From Asterella californica (Eukaryota > Streptophyta > Marchantiopsida > Marchantiales > Aytoniaceae): a DNA stretch of 64,000 nt. The position numbers and the translations under genes were made by a program. Location: NCBI GenBank assembly GCA_036924285.1, contig JAYKYS010000007.1, positions 14,260,001 to 14,324,000 of the forward strand, in the 5' to 3' direction. Within the stretch, counting starts at the first letter, position 1; each line of letters opens with the position of its first letter. The notes beneath the pieces are model-generated. The model had not been told where the DNA came from. It searched no databases and worked only from the letters and a program-made list of their open reading frames with translations. Positions 1 through 10,133 of the stretch are shown piece by piece.

Positions 1-1772
1 AACCACCTCAGCACTGGAGGTAACAACATCCTCGCTCTCACTGAGCGTGGCCGCACTGGAGTCAAACTGACTCTCAATGCTCTCATATCCGTGGCTGAAA
101 ATATAGGGTTCACAAAATTGCTGTAGCCGCCCCCAACATTACGTTCAACATCACATCCACAAACGTCGAGGGTTGACTTGCATCACTCCCACTCCTAGAT
201 GTTGATGCCTCCAACTCCACTGCACCATCGGTTGGTCGTTTAGGAACCATAGACATGGTCCTCAACGTCTCCGATAACGTGAAGGATTGAAGAAGCCTAG
301 CCTGTCTACCAGCCTCCTCGCATTGTGGATCCAACTCCACCAACGCACCTCGTGGCTCAGAAGCCTGTACTGCACCTCGAGTTACTGCCGCAAATGTCTC
401 AATCTGCGTCACACCAGCCATGAAGTCGAAGTCACCTCCTTCTCCTCCATAAGACGTGGAAGTCTCTGTTCTGTCAGATCTCCGCTGAGTCATAGCCATA
501 CTAGCTATCCTTTGCTCCAACTGCTCAATCCGAGTAGCCATACCTGCTTCTGACGTCTTAGACGATGGATTGATTGGTCCTCTCTCAAGTGCCGGATCTC
601 TACCTCTAGCTTGATCATCACGGCCTCCTTGAGCTCCTCCGCCTCGTCCACGATCAGCCTTCCCTTGCCGTAGCTCGGGATGGAAATCAAAACCAGATCG
701 TCCGCAATGCTCACATTGTCTAGGTACCGCTTGAGACGTCCTTGATGTCTCATAACCACCTCTCCTCTGTGACAGTCTTTTTGCTGATGAGGACCATCAC
801 GCATCCAGCAAGGACCCGCTTGTTGTTGACTACAGAAGGACGGCATGAGCTTCTGCCCATCAGATCCTCCAACACCTCCTTGAGATGGTGGCTGCTCCGC
901 ACGATCCTTACCACCATCACCACCACGTTGTTACGTAGCCTATGATCCTCGAGAAGAGGTGGTCCCCATGTGGTGTCTCTTTGCTGAACCCAACAACCAC
1001 CACCCTCTCCTCCATCATGTTGAGCTCAATCCGCTCAGTCAAACCAAAGACAATCGCTAACACCGGAGCGGTATCTCTAAGAAGAGTGGCATCTTGACTC
1101 TCTTACGCAGCTCCCGATCTAGTATCCCATACCAGAACTGGACTGCTTGTGCTTCTGTCACCCCTTGGATAACGCTTATCAACCGCTTCATGCGAGTAAA
1201 CGCCTCGCGTAGGCTCTCTCCAGTCTTCCGCTGGAACTCCTGCAGACTCCTCAACTTGTCAGTCCGCACACCTTGATAGTTCTTCTTCAAACACTAGAAC
1301 TGAACCACAGGGTTAAACCCTGGTGGTATCTCGCTCACACTACCACCTGCTCCACTACTAGTGGACGTACCGCCGATAGTAGATACTCCGTCACCCGTGA
1401 TGCACCACTGCTACTGGCATCCAAACTCGTAGGTGCTATGCCTCCTGAAACTGCACCAGTAGTGATAGAAACGTAGTTGGGAGACCAGTGTTGTCTCCAC
1501 AACTCAATCTCCCACACTGTAGTCTCGCCTGAACTCATGGTAATCGTCCATCGGCGGTCCCTCCAAGTGTTGAAACAAACCCTTCCAGTGGGGATCTCAG
1601 AGATGTCGAACCACGTTGGTTGTTGATCCGGATGAAAATCCTCTGCCTCTCTTTGTGACGTCCAAGCAAAGTGCAGTATAGTAAGTCTTCGAAGTTGTGT
1701 TGTTGGAGCAACACTTGCACAATCCTTAGCTTCTTCATCCTTGAAAATAATGAGAAAAGTGCTTGGTCTCAA
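1..1772 (-). pseudogene. LTR-retrotransposon gag/protease fragment, decayed
   Basis: Read on the minus strand, this is the N-terminal half of a retrotransposon polyprotein broken by stops and frameshifts. The stretch 1290-1057 carries a retrotransposon-gag signature (KTGESLREAFTRMKRLI, then ELRKRVKMPLFL), the usual 'GESLREFLTRF...LPELRKEV' pattern of this capsid domain. Around 820-765 there is a zinc-knuckle-like CWMRDGPHQQKDC in which the second Cys of a CCHC box appears replaced by Arg. The segment 541-110 starts ATRIEQLEQRIASM and ends GAATAIL; the next bases, in another frame, read NFVNPIFSATDMRAL, which resembles the start of a retroviral-type aspartic protease. The element runs off the left window edge, so RT and integrase, if present, lie outside. 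The gag type suggests Ty3/gypsy, by inference. No LTR was identified with confidence at its 5' side (1773-2160). Confidence 0.6.
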
Positions 1773-2159
1773 TTGCCGTGTAGATTGAATATATAAGTGG
1801 AGTTTACGCCCCCACTCTAACGTGACCCATCCTCTATACGTCTCAAATGGAAAAGATCTTCCATAGAAGTAGGATACGAGAGTAGTGCATTATCATATCT
1901 GTTTTTGCATGAAGGTTGTCTAGGAAAACGTGAGGTTCTTAGTTGTGGAAGTATCATATGCTAAACAAAGATCAGAAAAGAGAAACGATTATGAGAACAA
2001 GCTTCGTAAGATATACCAACTCCCACTTTATATACACTCTCATTTTTTTTCTCTAAGAACACAAAACTGAGAAACAGACCTGAATAGTCTATAATTTGCA
2101 CCCAACCTCATAAAAAAGTCTATGAATCTCAACCTATACCCATAACGGTATCTTGCTGT
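1773..2159. other. Unassigned AT-rich spacer upstream of the gag fragment
   Basis: No open frame with recognisable content. If the gag fragment kept its 5' leader or LTR it would be here, but I see no primer-binding site or TG...CA boundary that I can defend. Confidence 0.4.
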
Positions 2160-3392
2160 TCATGGATTGATTGCTGTTGTCGGGTCGAGTGGAGATTTTC
2201 TGTTATGCGAAAGCGTTGCAGAAAGTTTACGGAATGTTCTTGAAGTGACATGTTCGGACCGGAGTGCGTGTTTGGGCATGGCAGACAAAATACTTGTCAA
2301 TGTCAAGCCGGAGTGGGCTCTTTGGAAGCGCATTGGAGAGACAATTCTAGTGCATCAAGTTTCGTGGAGTTTGACCGAGCATCGAAGAAGTTATGGCATG
2401 TTGAAGTTCGATCTCGTGTTACCCGAAAGTGCAAAAAGGCTAGTTACGTCAGATTTTTGTGCAATTTCGTGTGAAAACTCGAGTTTAGGAGTTTTCTTGT
2501 GTGTGTGCATTCGCGAAGTGTGTATTGTGCATTCGTGAACCTGTTGTAGTGGTGTTCGGGTTGGCTTTGGGTGTTCTTGTTGTTTTAAAGCAGATTTTTG
2601 GTTACCCGTGTGCACCCACGAGTTGTTTTTGCTGTTCTCGAGCCTCTTTTGGTGCAATTTGGTGCAATTCGAGGTGTAGCTGAGCCTCTTTTGGTGTGTT
2701 CTATTCGTTCCACTCTACTCCAAGCAGAGAGTGAGCGGGAGTGTCGAAGTGTGGAGTGCGTGTTAGGAGGCGTTAGAGGCTTCGAGGAGCAGAGGTGCAT
2801 GAGTGCGGAGGTGTGAGAAGCGGAGTGCGAGAGTGCGGAGACGGAGCGGAGCCTGAGCCTGAGCCTGAGCCCGAGCTCGTCGCAAGCCAGCTTGCTGACG
2901 TGCGTGAGAGAGGTATGCAAGTTTCAGTTGTGTGAGAAATGTAAAACCAATAGGTCACGCATCTCAACACTCACACACCTCGATCGCAGGTCCAAACAAT
3001 CAAACACAAACGACAACGTCCGAAGATACCAGCAGACGATTTCAGATCAGCGAGCTCTTATTGAACTCCGCCTCGATCTGCATTCAGTTCTTCAAGTAAT
3101 CTGAACAGAGAAATTATCATCTCCAACACTGCAACAAAGATTACTCACAAACGGTCAAGCCAAACCACTCTATGCTCGAAGAGAATCCGGGTTACACTCA
3201 ACTAGACTATCTACCATAGCCTGGAACTTGAAGACTCAACTTGAAGAACTAAGGCCTCCAAGCCCTACCTACGAAATATACCCATAGTGGGTTATCCCAC
3301 CAACTCGCCTTAACGGCACTAACGGCCTTACCGAGATTCGTCATTCCGCACTCGGCCAACCTAGCCGAGGTGCCCAAACTGACGTGACATCT
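2160..3392 (+). repeat. Dispersed repeat, copy 1 (block X then block Y)
   Basis: Block X (about 2167-2975) is clearly homologous in the same orientation to 62480-63335. Both contain GAG/TGAGCC-rich low-complexity DNA (around 2800-2870 and 63130-63230) and share a run ending in a GTAAAACCAATAGGTCAC-type motif. Block Y (about 3010-3392) is homologous to the reverse complement of 62047-62450. Y ends with CAAACTGACGTGACAT in both copies, so this looks like a true element terminus. Block X has a weak open frame (MADKILVNVKPEWALWKRI) partly conserved at protein level in the other copy (VADEIVDNVRPMWARWKRA); it matches no family I know. Immediately after the Y terminus the REL-type retroelement fragment begins. 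Confidence 0.7.
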
Positions 3393-4790
3393 TCCATTGC
3401 ACGTCATCCGGGTTATTTACTCCGCACAATACCTTCATCTCTTATCTTCATCTCGCGCCTTAGAGAGTTTGATAAGAGGATCATGGAGGTTCTTGACGAC
3501 ATCTTTGACATTTTGAGTGTGTGGCAAGACATCTCGCACGTAGACAAACATCTTTGCCGATATCATGTGACGAGGTGGCTTATTATCCATGGAGGAGACT
3601 GCTCCATCAGTCTTTTTGGATAGTTGGGTCCTCTCAACACCTTGGCTTATCATAGATATATTATAGAGAGTTGTGTGTCAAATGTGGAGGATGATTCTTA
3701 CCCATACAGATGGATCTTCGTGAGGCAAGAGATAGTTTGACTCTTGAGGCACTTGAGACACACCTCTCATATTTGATACCTTAGCTATCAGTGGATCCCA
3801 GGACTACAGTCCTTTTTGACGAGACACCATTTCCAGCAAGTTCTTCGTTCGCTCTTAGTCGATCTTTTCATCTCATAGGATATTGGAGCTCGACTCCGCT
3901 CTTGTCTCATAGTTCGATCTTGCATTAGAGCGTTTCGACTCACACCAACTATCTTCTCTACAGCGATGAGGTTCTGCCTAAGCTTGGTCCAGCTTGTTGC
4001 TTCGGCACTATCCATCTATGAGTGCGATGTCTCGCTCGACATCTCGAGTCGGCACCTTGCTCGCTGTCCTCATGATGGAGAGCGGATAGCTACCCATGAT
4101 GTCATCAGGGACATTGTGTTACGGAGAGAGCAGTTACATGGCGTGGAGGAGCGTTAGTATACTCTTCAAACAGGAGGATCAGTGAGAGCTGATCTGTTCA
4201 TGATGAGAGAGGATCATGTCTCAGTGACAGATGTGGTTATCACGGATGTGACACTGGATTCAGTGACGGCTCAGGTGATCACCCATCTCTCAGGATGCGT
4301 TACAAGCGTGACGGCAGCAGTGAAAGTGATAAGTATAAGAGTATGCAGGTGGGACATCGCTTCATCCCTTTAGCCTTGGAGATATACGGATCGACGATCT
4401 CGAAGTTTGACGTTTTTATTCGAGATTGTGCCAGAGCTTACCATGAGAGGTGGCAGGGATACCATTTTTTTTTCTTTTTGCACTACGGTTTTTAGACAAT
4501 GAGTTTTCATTGCTCTATAGAGAACTTTAGTAGGCACTGTCCACATGAGAGCAATTGCAGTAGGTGATGCTACTTCATGTGCACTTGTTGTATGCTGAAG
4601 TTTTGCTTACCGATGTGTGATATTTTAGGAGCGATAGGCAACTTAGAGCTATTGATAGTGGGATTTAGCCTCGATGTTCTTCCTCCCTTCGTTGGTTGCT
4701 TGGCCTTTCAGGTCCTTCTTTCCCTTGTAAGACTTGATGGGGTCTTTCCATCCGTTGACGACTCATTGCGTTGCGTGTTCACATCCACAA
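3386..4790 (+). mobile_element. REL-type non-LTR retroelement, 3' half, decayed (copy 1)
   Basis: This is homologous throughout to the minus-strand element at 41741-44900. Recognisable pieces in order: YLLRTIPSSLIFISRLREFD (end of the RT-proximal region, 3411-3470); a Cys/His region CDVSLD...RHLARC..DGERIATHDVIRD (4020-4115); the putative nuclease core RADLFMMREDHVSVTDVVIT (4185-4245); and the C-terminal GHRFIPLALEIYGST (4345-4400) and RAYHERWQGYHF (4430-4465). Stops and frameshifts lie between the pieces. The 3' untranslated end (4660-4790) shares TCTTTCCATCCGTTG and a CCTTCTTTCCCTTGTAAG run with the other copies. The 5' half, including the RT active site, is absent, as expected of a 5'-truncated target-primed insertion, although here the break coincides with the end of repeat Y. 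Confidence 0.65.
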
Positions 4791-5108
4791 ACTATAGGTA
4801 TAAACAAATAAGTCTACAAATTATAAATATAAATTTTATTAGTTACAGTGACCGAGTATTATAAGTCGAAACTTATTAGTTCATCCTCAACTTCCGGTTA
4901 TCTTGTCCATTATCGAAACTCTGACACTGTATGGATCTTGTGCGACAACAGAATCTCTTCCGCTTTATTCTCCGCTTTCGCATTCCTCAAAGTCATGTGA
5001 GTGAGTCCTCACTTCTGAAACAATAAGAATGTGCTCTGCTCTCAAACGTTAATTTATGATGATAATAAATTAAACATGCCACTTTTGGAATAATATATAT
5101 ATCTAAAT

Positions 5109-5131
5109 CAATGCTTGGATTCCAAGCATTG
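5109..5131. repeat. Perfect 10-bp inverted repeat
   Basis: CAATGCTTGG, three-base loop ATT, CCAAGCATTG. It lies in AT-rich sequence outside any gene. A third partial copy of the arm (CCATGCTTGG) follows at about 5150. Confidence 0.7.
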
Positions 5132-5475
5132 AATCATCCAATCAAATTCCATGCTTGGATAAAGATTTCATCGCCAGAAGCATGTTTTTGTGCTTAACTA
5201 TTATATTTTGTAGTCCTCTAAAAGGGATCCGCGAAAAGAGGTGCTCTGGGTTACCAGGAGTACTTCTACGCATACCGGGGGTTTAAGTATCCGAACCACG
5301 ATTCCAGCTTAAGACTGTGTTTTTCACTGTGATCCCGCTAGAGAGTCCAAGAGAGGCTATTTTGTGTTCCGGCTCTGAAGCTGATCCGAATGGTTACAGT
5401 TAGCAGACCAACGAGTAATTTACCAATTATAGTTCGGCTGACCTCTCTCTGGGTATAGATAACACTCACGCTACT

Positions 5476-5923
5476 TTTATATAGTGAAGCTTCAGATAGT
5501 GATTTATCATTCCCCCGGCCTTGTATACTGAATTTCGTTTTTAATTATTTTAATCTATTTTTATTATACTGAAATCGTTCAAAAAGCGGAGCAACCCGAC
5601 AAATATATTTAATTTGTAATTATTTTAATAAATTATTTCATAAATAATATATATTAATCATTCCCCGACTAGCCAACTCATCCGGAAAAAATCCATAAGA
5701 TAGGCTTTTGGTTCCTAGGTATATAAATCCAGAACATTAAATGTAAAATCACTTCATTTCCCAAGAACATTAATTAATATACACCTACATGGGTGAACAC
5801 GCGTGAATATCCTAGAAGTCTAGAAGAACTGGAGGTTGCAAGTAGTTTGTGTACCGTTTTCGCTGGTGCATGATATGCATGCTTGAGATCATGAGCTTTA
5901 TATAGTGAAGCTTCAGATAGTGA
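5476..5923. repeat. 27-bp exact direct repeats flanking a 394-bp segment
   Basis: The 27-mer beginning TTTATATAGTGAAGCTTCAG is identical at 5476-5502 and 5897-5923. The enclosed AT-rich segment has no open frame. The repeats are too long for an ordinary transposon target duplication, so microhomology-mediated duplication or solo terminal repeats of a small element are likelier. Confidence 0.7.
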
Positions 5924-6225
5924 ATAGCTATTGAGCGATATTTGCACTACAACCTAACCTCAGTTGTCAAAATTAGTTAATCCAGAAGTGGGGCGGTATA
6001 TCAGAGGATGTCAAATTCTGTGGAAACTGGAAGTGTACGGAAATCTTATCCGGCGAAGTCTCTGAAAGGTGCTACTTTCGATGGTCGGTGCTGCGGGCAT
6101 TTCGTCCGTCCGTACCAGCTGCATCTCCCTTTGCATGGGAACAGGAAAGGACAGTAAGGTATCAACAACGTACAAATCCTGAATGCATCGAACATGTCTC
6201 AGCTAGATAAATTTTGAGGTTCCGC

Positions 6226-6705
6226 ATGGTGTGCAGTGTCTCAGGTGGACATCCTCCGGCCATGACGAAACACTTTAAGAGTGTAGAACAGCCAGCAGAA
6301 CAGACGGATGGCTCGGCTCATGACCTGCAACGAGAGAAGACGCAGTTTGTTTACGATGGAACTGTCGTTACTTTTATCGAAATCTACGGTGGACAGGGGG
6401 GAGTAGATTGTACAATTTACTCAATTGTAGGAGACGCCAAGCACAAGGGAGTAGAGTTTGGTGCTGAAAATGTGAAGTTCGCTGAGGGCCGGGTAAACTC
6501 GAGACGAAAAGTGAAGATCTACACACATAGGACAGACGGATCCCCCATGCCACCTGAATGTCCATACTGCCAAGACGAGGATCCGTTCCTGTCATTAGTA
6601 ATCGTTCGTGATCAAGTTGAGTTGATTGCGTGTGTTCTGTTGTCACGAGTGAGCTCATATGTTGTTAGGCTAGGCAAGGTAGAGCACGTTCCGGGCATTC
6701 ACTGA
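6226..6705 (+). CDS. Unassigned 159-aa ORF
   Basis: The ATG at 6226 opens a frame of about 159 codons. The same frame extends four codons further upstream without an ATG, so 6226 is the first usable start. The product is hydrophilic and mixed alpha/beta in character, with a CPYC motif (about residues 108-111) after a Pro-rich turn and a hydrophobic stretch near the C-terminus (ELIACVLLSRVSSYVV). I do not recognise a family. No splice pattern or neighbouring exon confirms it, and it lies 1.4 kb upstream of the K-segment gene on the same strand. Its length in moderate-GC DNA is somewhat more than expected by chance, so it is kept at low confidence. It could also be an exon of a larger gene or a transposon remnant. 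Confidence 0.25.
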   Translation: MVCSVSGGHPPAMTKHFKSVEQPAEQTDGSAHDLQREKTQFVYDGTVVTFIEIYGGQGGVDCTIYSIVGDAKHKGVEFGAENVKFAEGRVNSRRKVKIYTHRTDGSPMPPECPYCQDEDPFLSLVIVRDQVELIACVLLSRVSSYVVRLGKVEHVPGIH

Positions 6706-7560
6706 TACCTGTTCGGATCGTGGAGCTACTAATTCTGTGCCCGTGGGGTCGCTCAGAAGGTTGGTCCACTTCCCACACCGTTGAGGCTCGAGGGATCATT
6801 CATTCCAGAACAGATTTAAGTCTTCAAAGTTGGATACAAGCGGAAGTTGATGTGCATGGCGTTGGACAGAACAACAGAGAGAAGAAAACGCAATGGTAAC
6901 AGAAACTGAACCTACAAAGCCAAAATTCTCACTAATCCAAGAAACAGCTTTCAAAGTTCTCTACCCTACAATTTTAACGGCGGAGTAAGGAATCGACAAC
7001 CATTCGTCTTTCCCATTTACTGAAGTTCTGGAGAGAAATCACGGAAGGAGGGAGAGAGAGAAGAAGTTTGCAGTGCGCTCGCACAACAGCCCGGAGGACT
7101 AAACATGAAAGGCTCCTGAAGAGAGGACTCCTGAAGGCTTGCAGAGTTGAGGTTCTAGAAGTGTAAGACGAACGTCTTACTCGGACGATGCATGGAAGCT
7201 CTTGACGGATGGACGGATGGACGGATGGATAAGGAACAAAAAGGCAGGCAGGGAGTGCTCGTGAGTCGTGACGGGGCCCTCGTCCGCTAAGCTCTCAGGA
7301 AGCCTAAACTTACACAAATATGAGATGCACGGCAACGACAAAACATGCCGAAGACAGGGGAGGGGGTTAAAACTACTTTACAGCGTTTGGGTCAAGAGAT
7401 CAGGCGGGCAGGCGGAAGGCAATCACTTGGTGCAGTTGATTCTCCTCTCTGGCAAAGCAAATAGGTAACAAAACATGAGAATGAAAGTCTACATCTTTTA
7501 CTTATCTCTACGACTTATCTCGCTTCCAGCCCTTTTTCTACCATGGAAAGCTGGCAAATT
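6706..7560. other. Spacer with a short GGAC/GGATGGAC tandem repeat
   Basis: No supported gene. About 7203-7231 is a short tandem array of an 8-base unit (GGACGGAT). The rest is unremarkable and may include distal promoter of the gene at 8070. Confidence 0.5.
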
Positions 7561-8069
7561 GTGGGTCCTACGGGTTTCATACGTGGTGCATTTGTAGGGT
7601 ACCTTATGTGTAGACTCTGAGGCCGTGACCACGTTGTCTGCCAGATACAAGCCAGCTGTGAGGGTGGTGGCGAGCCTACCCATGACCCACCAGCGAGCTC
7701 GCTCCTGGCTTGACACTCTCATTCTCTGTCTCTCTGTAGCTTGTTCTCTTCACTCTCTCCTCCTCTACCATGCTCCTGAAGCCTTAAAAGCTCCCGTCCT
7801 GCCGTCAGCTCCCACTAGAATTTTGACGCTGCAATCGGTGACAATCAAGAAAGACTTCTACAACAGCGCAATATCTGCTGGGTAGTAGTATATGTCTATC
7901 GACTAACTTCCTCCCCGTCACCATAGCCCCGAATATCTACGTCTCCACTGACCATCTTCGTAGAGGCCGCAGGTGCCTTCGAAGAAGTTGTGTAGGAGAT
8001 CTCAGGATAATTGTTTGTGAACTAACTTGAGGAATTGAGAATTTGTTTGCTTTGGGACGGTCGAGAGAA
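7561..8069 (+). promoter_or_regulatory. Probable promoter and 5' leader of the K-segment gene, with two ACGTGG cores
   Basis: ACGTGG, the core of ABA-response elements, occurs at 7581-7586 on the plus strand and at 7629-7634 on the minus strand (CCACGT). A CT-rich tract (about 7720-7770), common near plant transcription starts, follows. Paired ABRE-like cores upstream of a dehydrin-like gene fit ABA or drought control, but this is inference from short motifs. No clear TATA box was seen. Confidence 0.35.
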
Positions 8070-9464
8070 ATGGCTCAAGCAGCACCAACGCCTGTGGTTG
8101 CACCAGAACAAGCTGAGACACCACCCCCGAAGCAGGTGACGATTAAGGAAGGCGCACCGGAAGTGGTGCCCCCTGCACCAGTGGCAGAGGAGAAGGTTGT
8201 AGATAATGCTATGGTGCCACATGATTCCAGCAGGTCGGCTCCTGCTTCGCCCAGCACGCCCGGTAAAGCTGATATGTCCCCGGGGAAGAAGGGTAGCAAT
8301 CTGAAGGCAGAAGCTTTTGCTGAGGCTCACAGCAAAAGAGTGGAAACGGAAGCTCAAGCGTATTTAGAGTCGGAAGTTCGCAAGGCCGAAGCACATGCTC
8401 AGAAGCTGGCGGTTAGTGCACTGCCTCTTATCTGCGTCTCTAATTGGACTCAGTGGAGTATCTTTACTCTCGTACCTTCTTGCCTCTCCATGTTTGCCTG
8501 GATTTCATCATGGCTATACATGTGTCCTACGACTTCGAACGAGTCTTATCTACCGGCTTGGAACGAGTAGTTATGGGTTCAGAGTGTAAATGTAAGATGT
8601 GTTTCAAGGGTATCCGGCCTCCGTTTGAGTGATGCATTGTATCAGTCTGGTAGTGGGGTTCACCATCTGAAGATATGATGTATTTTATATTTATAAGTTG
8701 GTCAGATATTTCTCTTGGATGAGAAAAGTGAACTGCTTTGGCTTGTTACAGGCTAGAGTGGAGAAGGAGAGGATGAGTGCTGAAACCAAGTCTGTGGAAG
8801 TTCGCAAGAAGGAGGAGCAGCGAGCAGAGCAACTGGTCCATGCTACTGAGGTGAATTTCATGCCGTGTTCGCTGCTGCATACCTTGTCAGGATATCAGAG
8901 TAATTGTTGAATATGCTGAAGTTTGGCAATCCATGTTCCATGCTGGTTTTATTCGGTTGCGGGATATTTCTTCAGATGTCCACGGAAGTGTATGGTGTGC
9001 AGATTAAAGCAGAGAAGTTGGTATCACAAGCGAAGGAGAAAGCTTTGTTGATTAAGGCACATGCACAAGAAGAATCGGAGAAACTTATTGCTGATGCGAA
9101 CACAAAAGCTGAAAGGGTGAGTACTTCCGATGCCTTTTCACCAGTTCCACTGGTAGTAAGGACGGACTTTCAGTGTATATATCAGTAATTTCTGTGCGTA
9201 CTCCAGTATCCCCTTGATCACTTTTCTGGACATGCACAAAGCTGTTCCCTTCCCCCGTCTGAAATGGATTTTGTATTTGGGATATGGTGATATGTGGCTT
9301 ACCAGACCAAAGCAGAAACACTTGAAAGGACCAAGAAAGATAGAGCGGAGATTGCAGATAGAGTTGAACAGATGAAGGCTGCCGGAGAGTTCCCCCTCCC
9401 CTCCCCGAAAGGACTCGGCCAGAAAATTAAAGAGAAGATCACAGGGCACCATCATTATCATTAA
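8070..9464 (+). CDS. Helical Ala/Lys/Glu-rich protein with dehydrin K-segment-like C-terminus (4 exons)
   Basis: Exon model: 8070-8411, 8752-8850, 9003-9116 (or from 8976, adding nine codons) and 9306-9464. All introns are phase 0 with GT-AG ends. The product is about 237 aa. Residues 1-80 are Pro/Ala/Val/Glu-rich and probably disordered (APEQAETPPPKQ). Exons 1-3 then encode repeated charged helical modules (EAHSKRVETEAQAYLESEV; KERMSAETKSVEVRKKEEQ; EKLVSQAKEKALLIKAHAQ), likely coiled coil. The C-terminus KGLGQKIKEKITG followed by HHHYH closely resembles the dehydrin K-segment (KKGIMDKIKEKLPG in the family), an amphipathic membrane-binding helix. There is no Ser tract and no clear Y-segment. 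A role as a cytosolic stress or membrane-protective protein is inferred. The helical modules also recall remorin-like or LEA-type proteins, so the exact family is uncertain; the gene model itself is well supported. A second, homologous last exon lies at 9984-10133. Confidence 0.75.
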
Positions 9465-9983
9465 AGCTACTTCTAGTACTCATGTTATGGTCTTCAGTTT
9501 TGAGTCTCAAGGTCACTGTATCTTGAAGACGTGTAAATATGTCTCAAAAGACTCCAGGATTCTCATAGGAGTTTACAGGAGTTTCTGCCACAGACGATGT
9601 GCGAACCACAAGACTGGTGGTCGAACAAGAAGGAAATGAGTACCCAAGGGCAGAGAGATAGAGAAGTAGTTTCATTTATGTCTGGAGCACGGAATGTTTA
9701 CCTTCTTTTTCTACGATTAGCTGGGTTGATCATCACCAGCTCATCGTTTGACTGAAGAAGGAATGTTCATGTAATTACAAGTAGAAGCAACTTCTGTGTG
9801 CAGACGACTTTATGCTCGGAAGGGGGATGGGTTGTGTGGGGGAGAATGGATGCGTTAAGATGGGTGGGAAATACAGAATGAGGTGTTCGTGTGGAGAATG
9901 ATGGTGATGTTGCAGACTGATACGATGTTGATGATGATATTCTTACTGGTTGAAATGGTGGTATGTATGAATGGTCACTATAG

Positions 9984-10133
9984 GCCAAGGCAGAGATAGA
10001 GGAGAGTAAGCAAAGACAATTTGCTGAGTTTCGGGATAAGGCGGAGCAAATGATTGCAGTTGGGGAGCTGATCCCAGATAATAAAGGTGCAGTACAGAAG
10101 ATAAAAGAGACTCTCACTTGTCATGCTTCCTAG
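9984..10133 (+). CDS. Duplicated alternative last exon of the K-segment gene
   Basis: After an AG acceptor at 9982-9983 an open frame of 49 codons runs to TAG (10131-10133), in the same phase 0 as the normal last exon. It aligns over its whole length with exon 4 (9306-9464): AEQMIAVGEL against VEQMKAAGEF, and KGAVQKIKETLTCHAS against KGLGQKIKEKITGHHHYH. The frame is uninterrupted although the sequences have diverged considerably, which suggests it is or recently was translated. Splicing exon 3 (donor 9117) to 9984 would give an isoform lacking the His-rich tail and with a weaker K-segment. The acceptor has only a modest pyrimidine tract, so it could be rarely used or a relic. Confidence 0.6.
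   Translation, partial: AKAEIEESKQRQFAEFRDKAEQMIAVGELIPDNKGAVQKIKETLTCHAS

Larger units (their letters stand above)
4791..6225. other. AT-rich spacer with a hairpin and a 27-bp direct repeat
   Basis: No supported gene. Contents: a 10-bp-arm hairpin at 5109-5131; an exact 27-bp direct repeat at 5476-5502 and 5897-5923; and a segment at about 5640-5695 (CTAGCCAACTCATCCGGA) that is an inverted relative of about 37240-37320 (CGGATGAGTTGGCTATTCC). The last suggests remains of one dispersed repeat family. The region looks like old transposon debris. Confidence 0.5.

Noticed and set aside
2585..2970. Ser/Arg/Leu-rich frames in block X
   Set aside because: Created by GAGTGCGGAG/GAGCCT low-complexity repeats, not coding sequence.
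8075..8394. Minus-strand frames of 61-111 codons
   Set aside because: Antisense shadows of exon 1 of the K-segment gene, whose Ala/Pro-rich codons leave the reverse strand open.
9138..9461. 107-codon minus-strand frame
   Set aside because: Antisense shadow of exon 4 of the K-segment gene.
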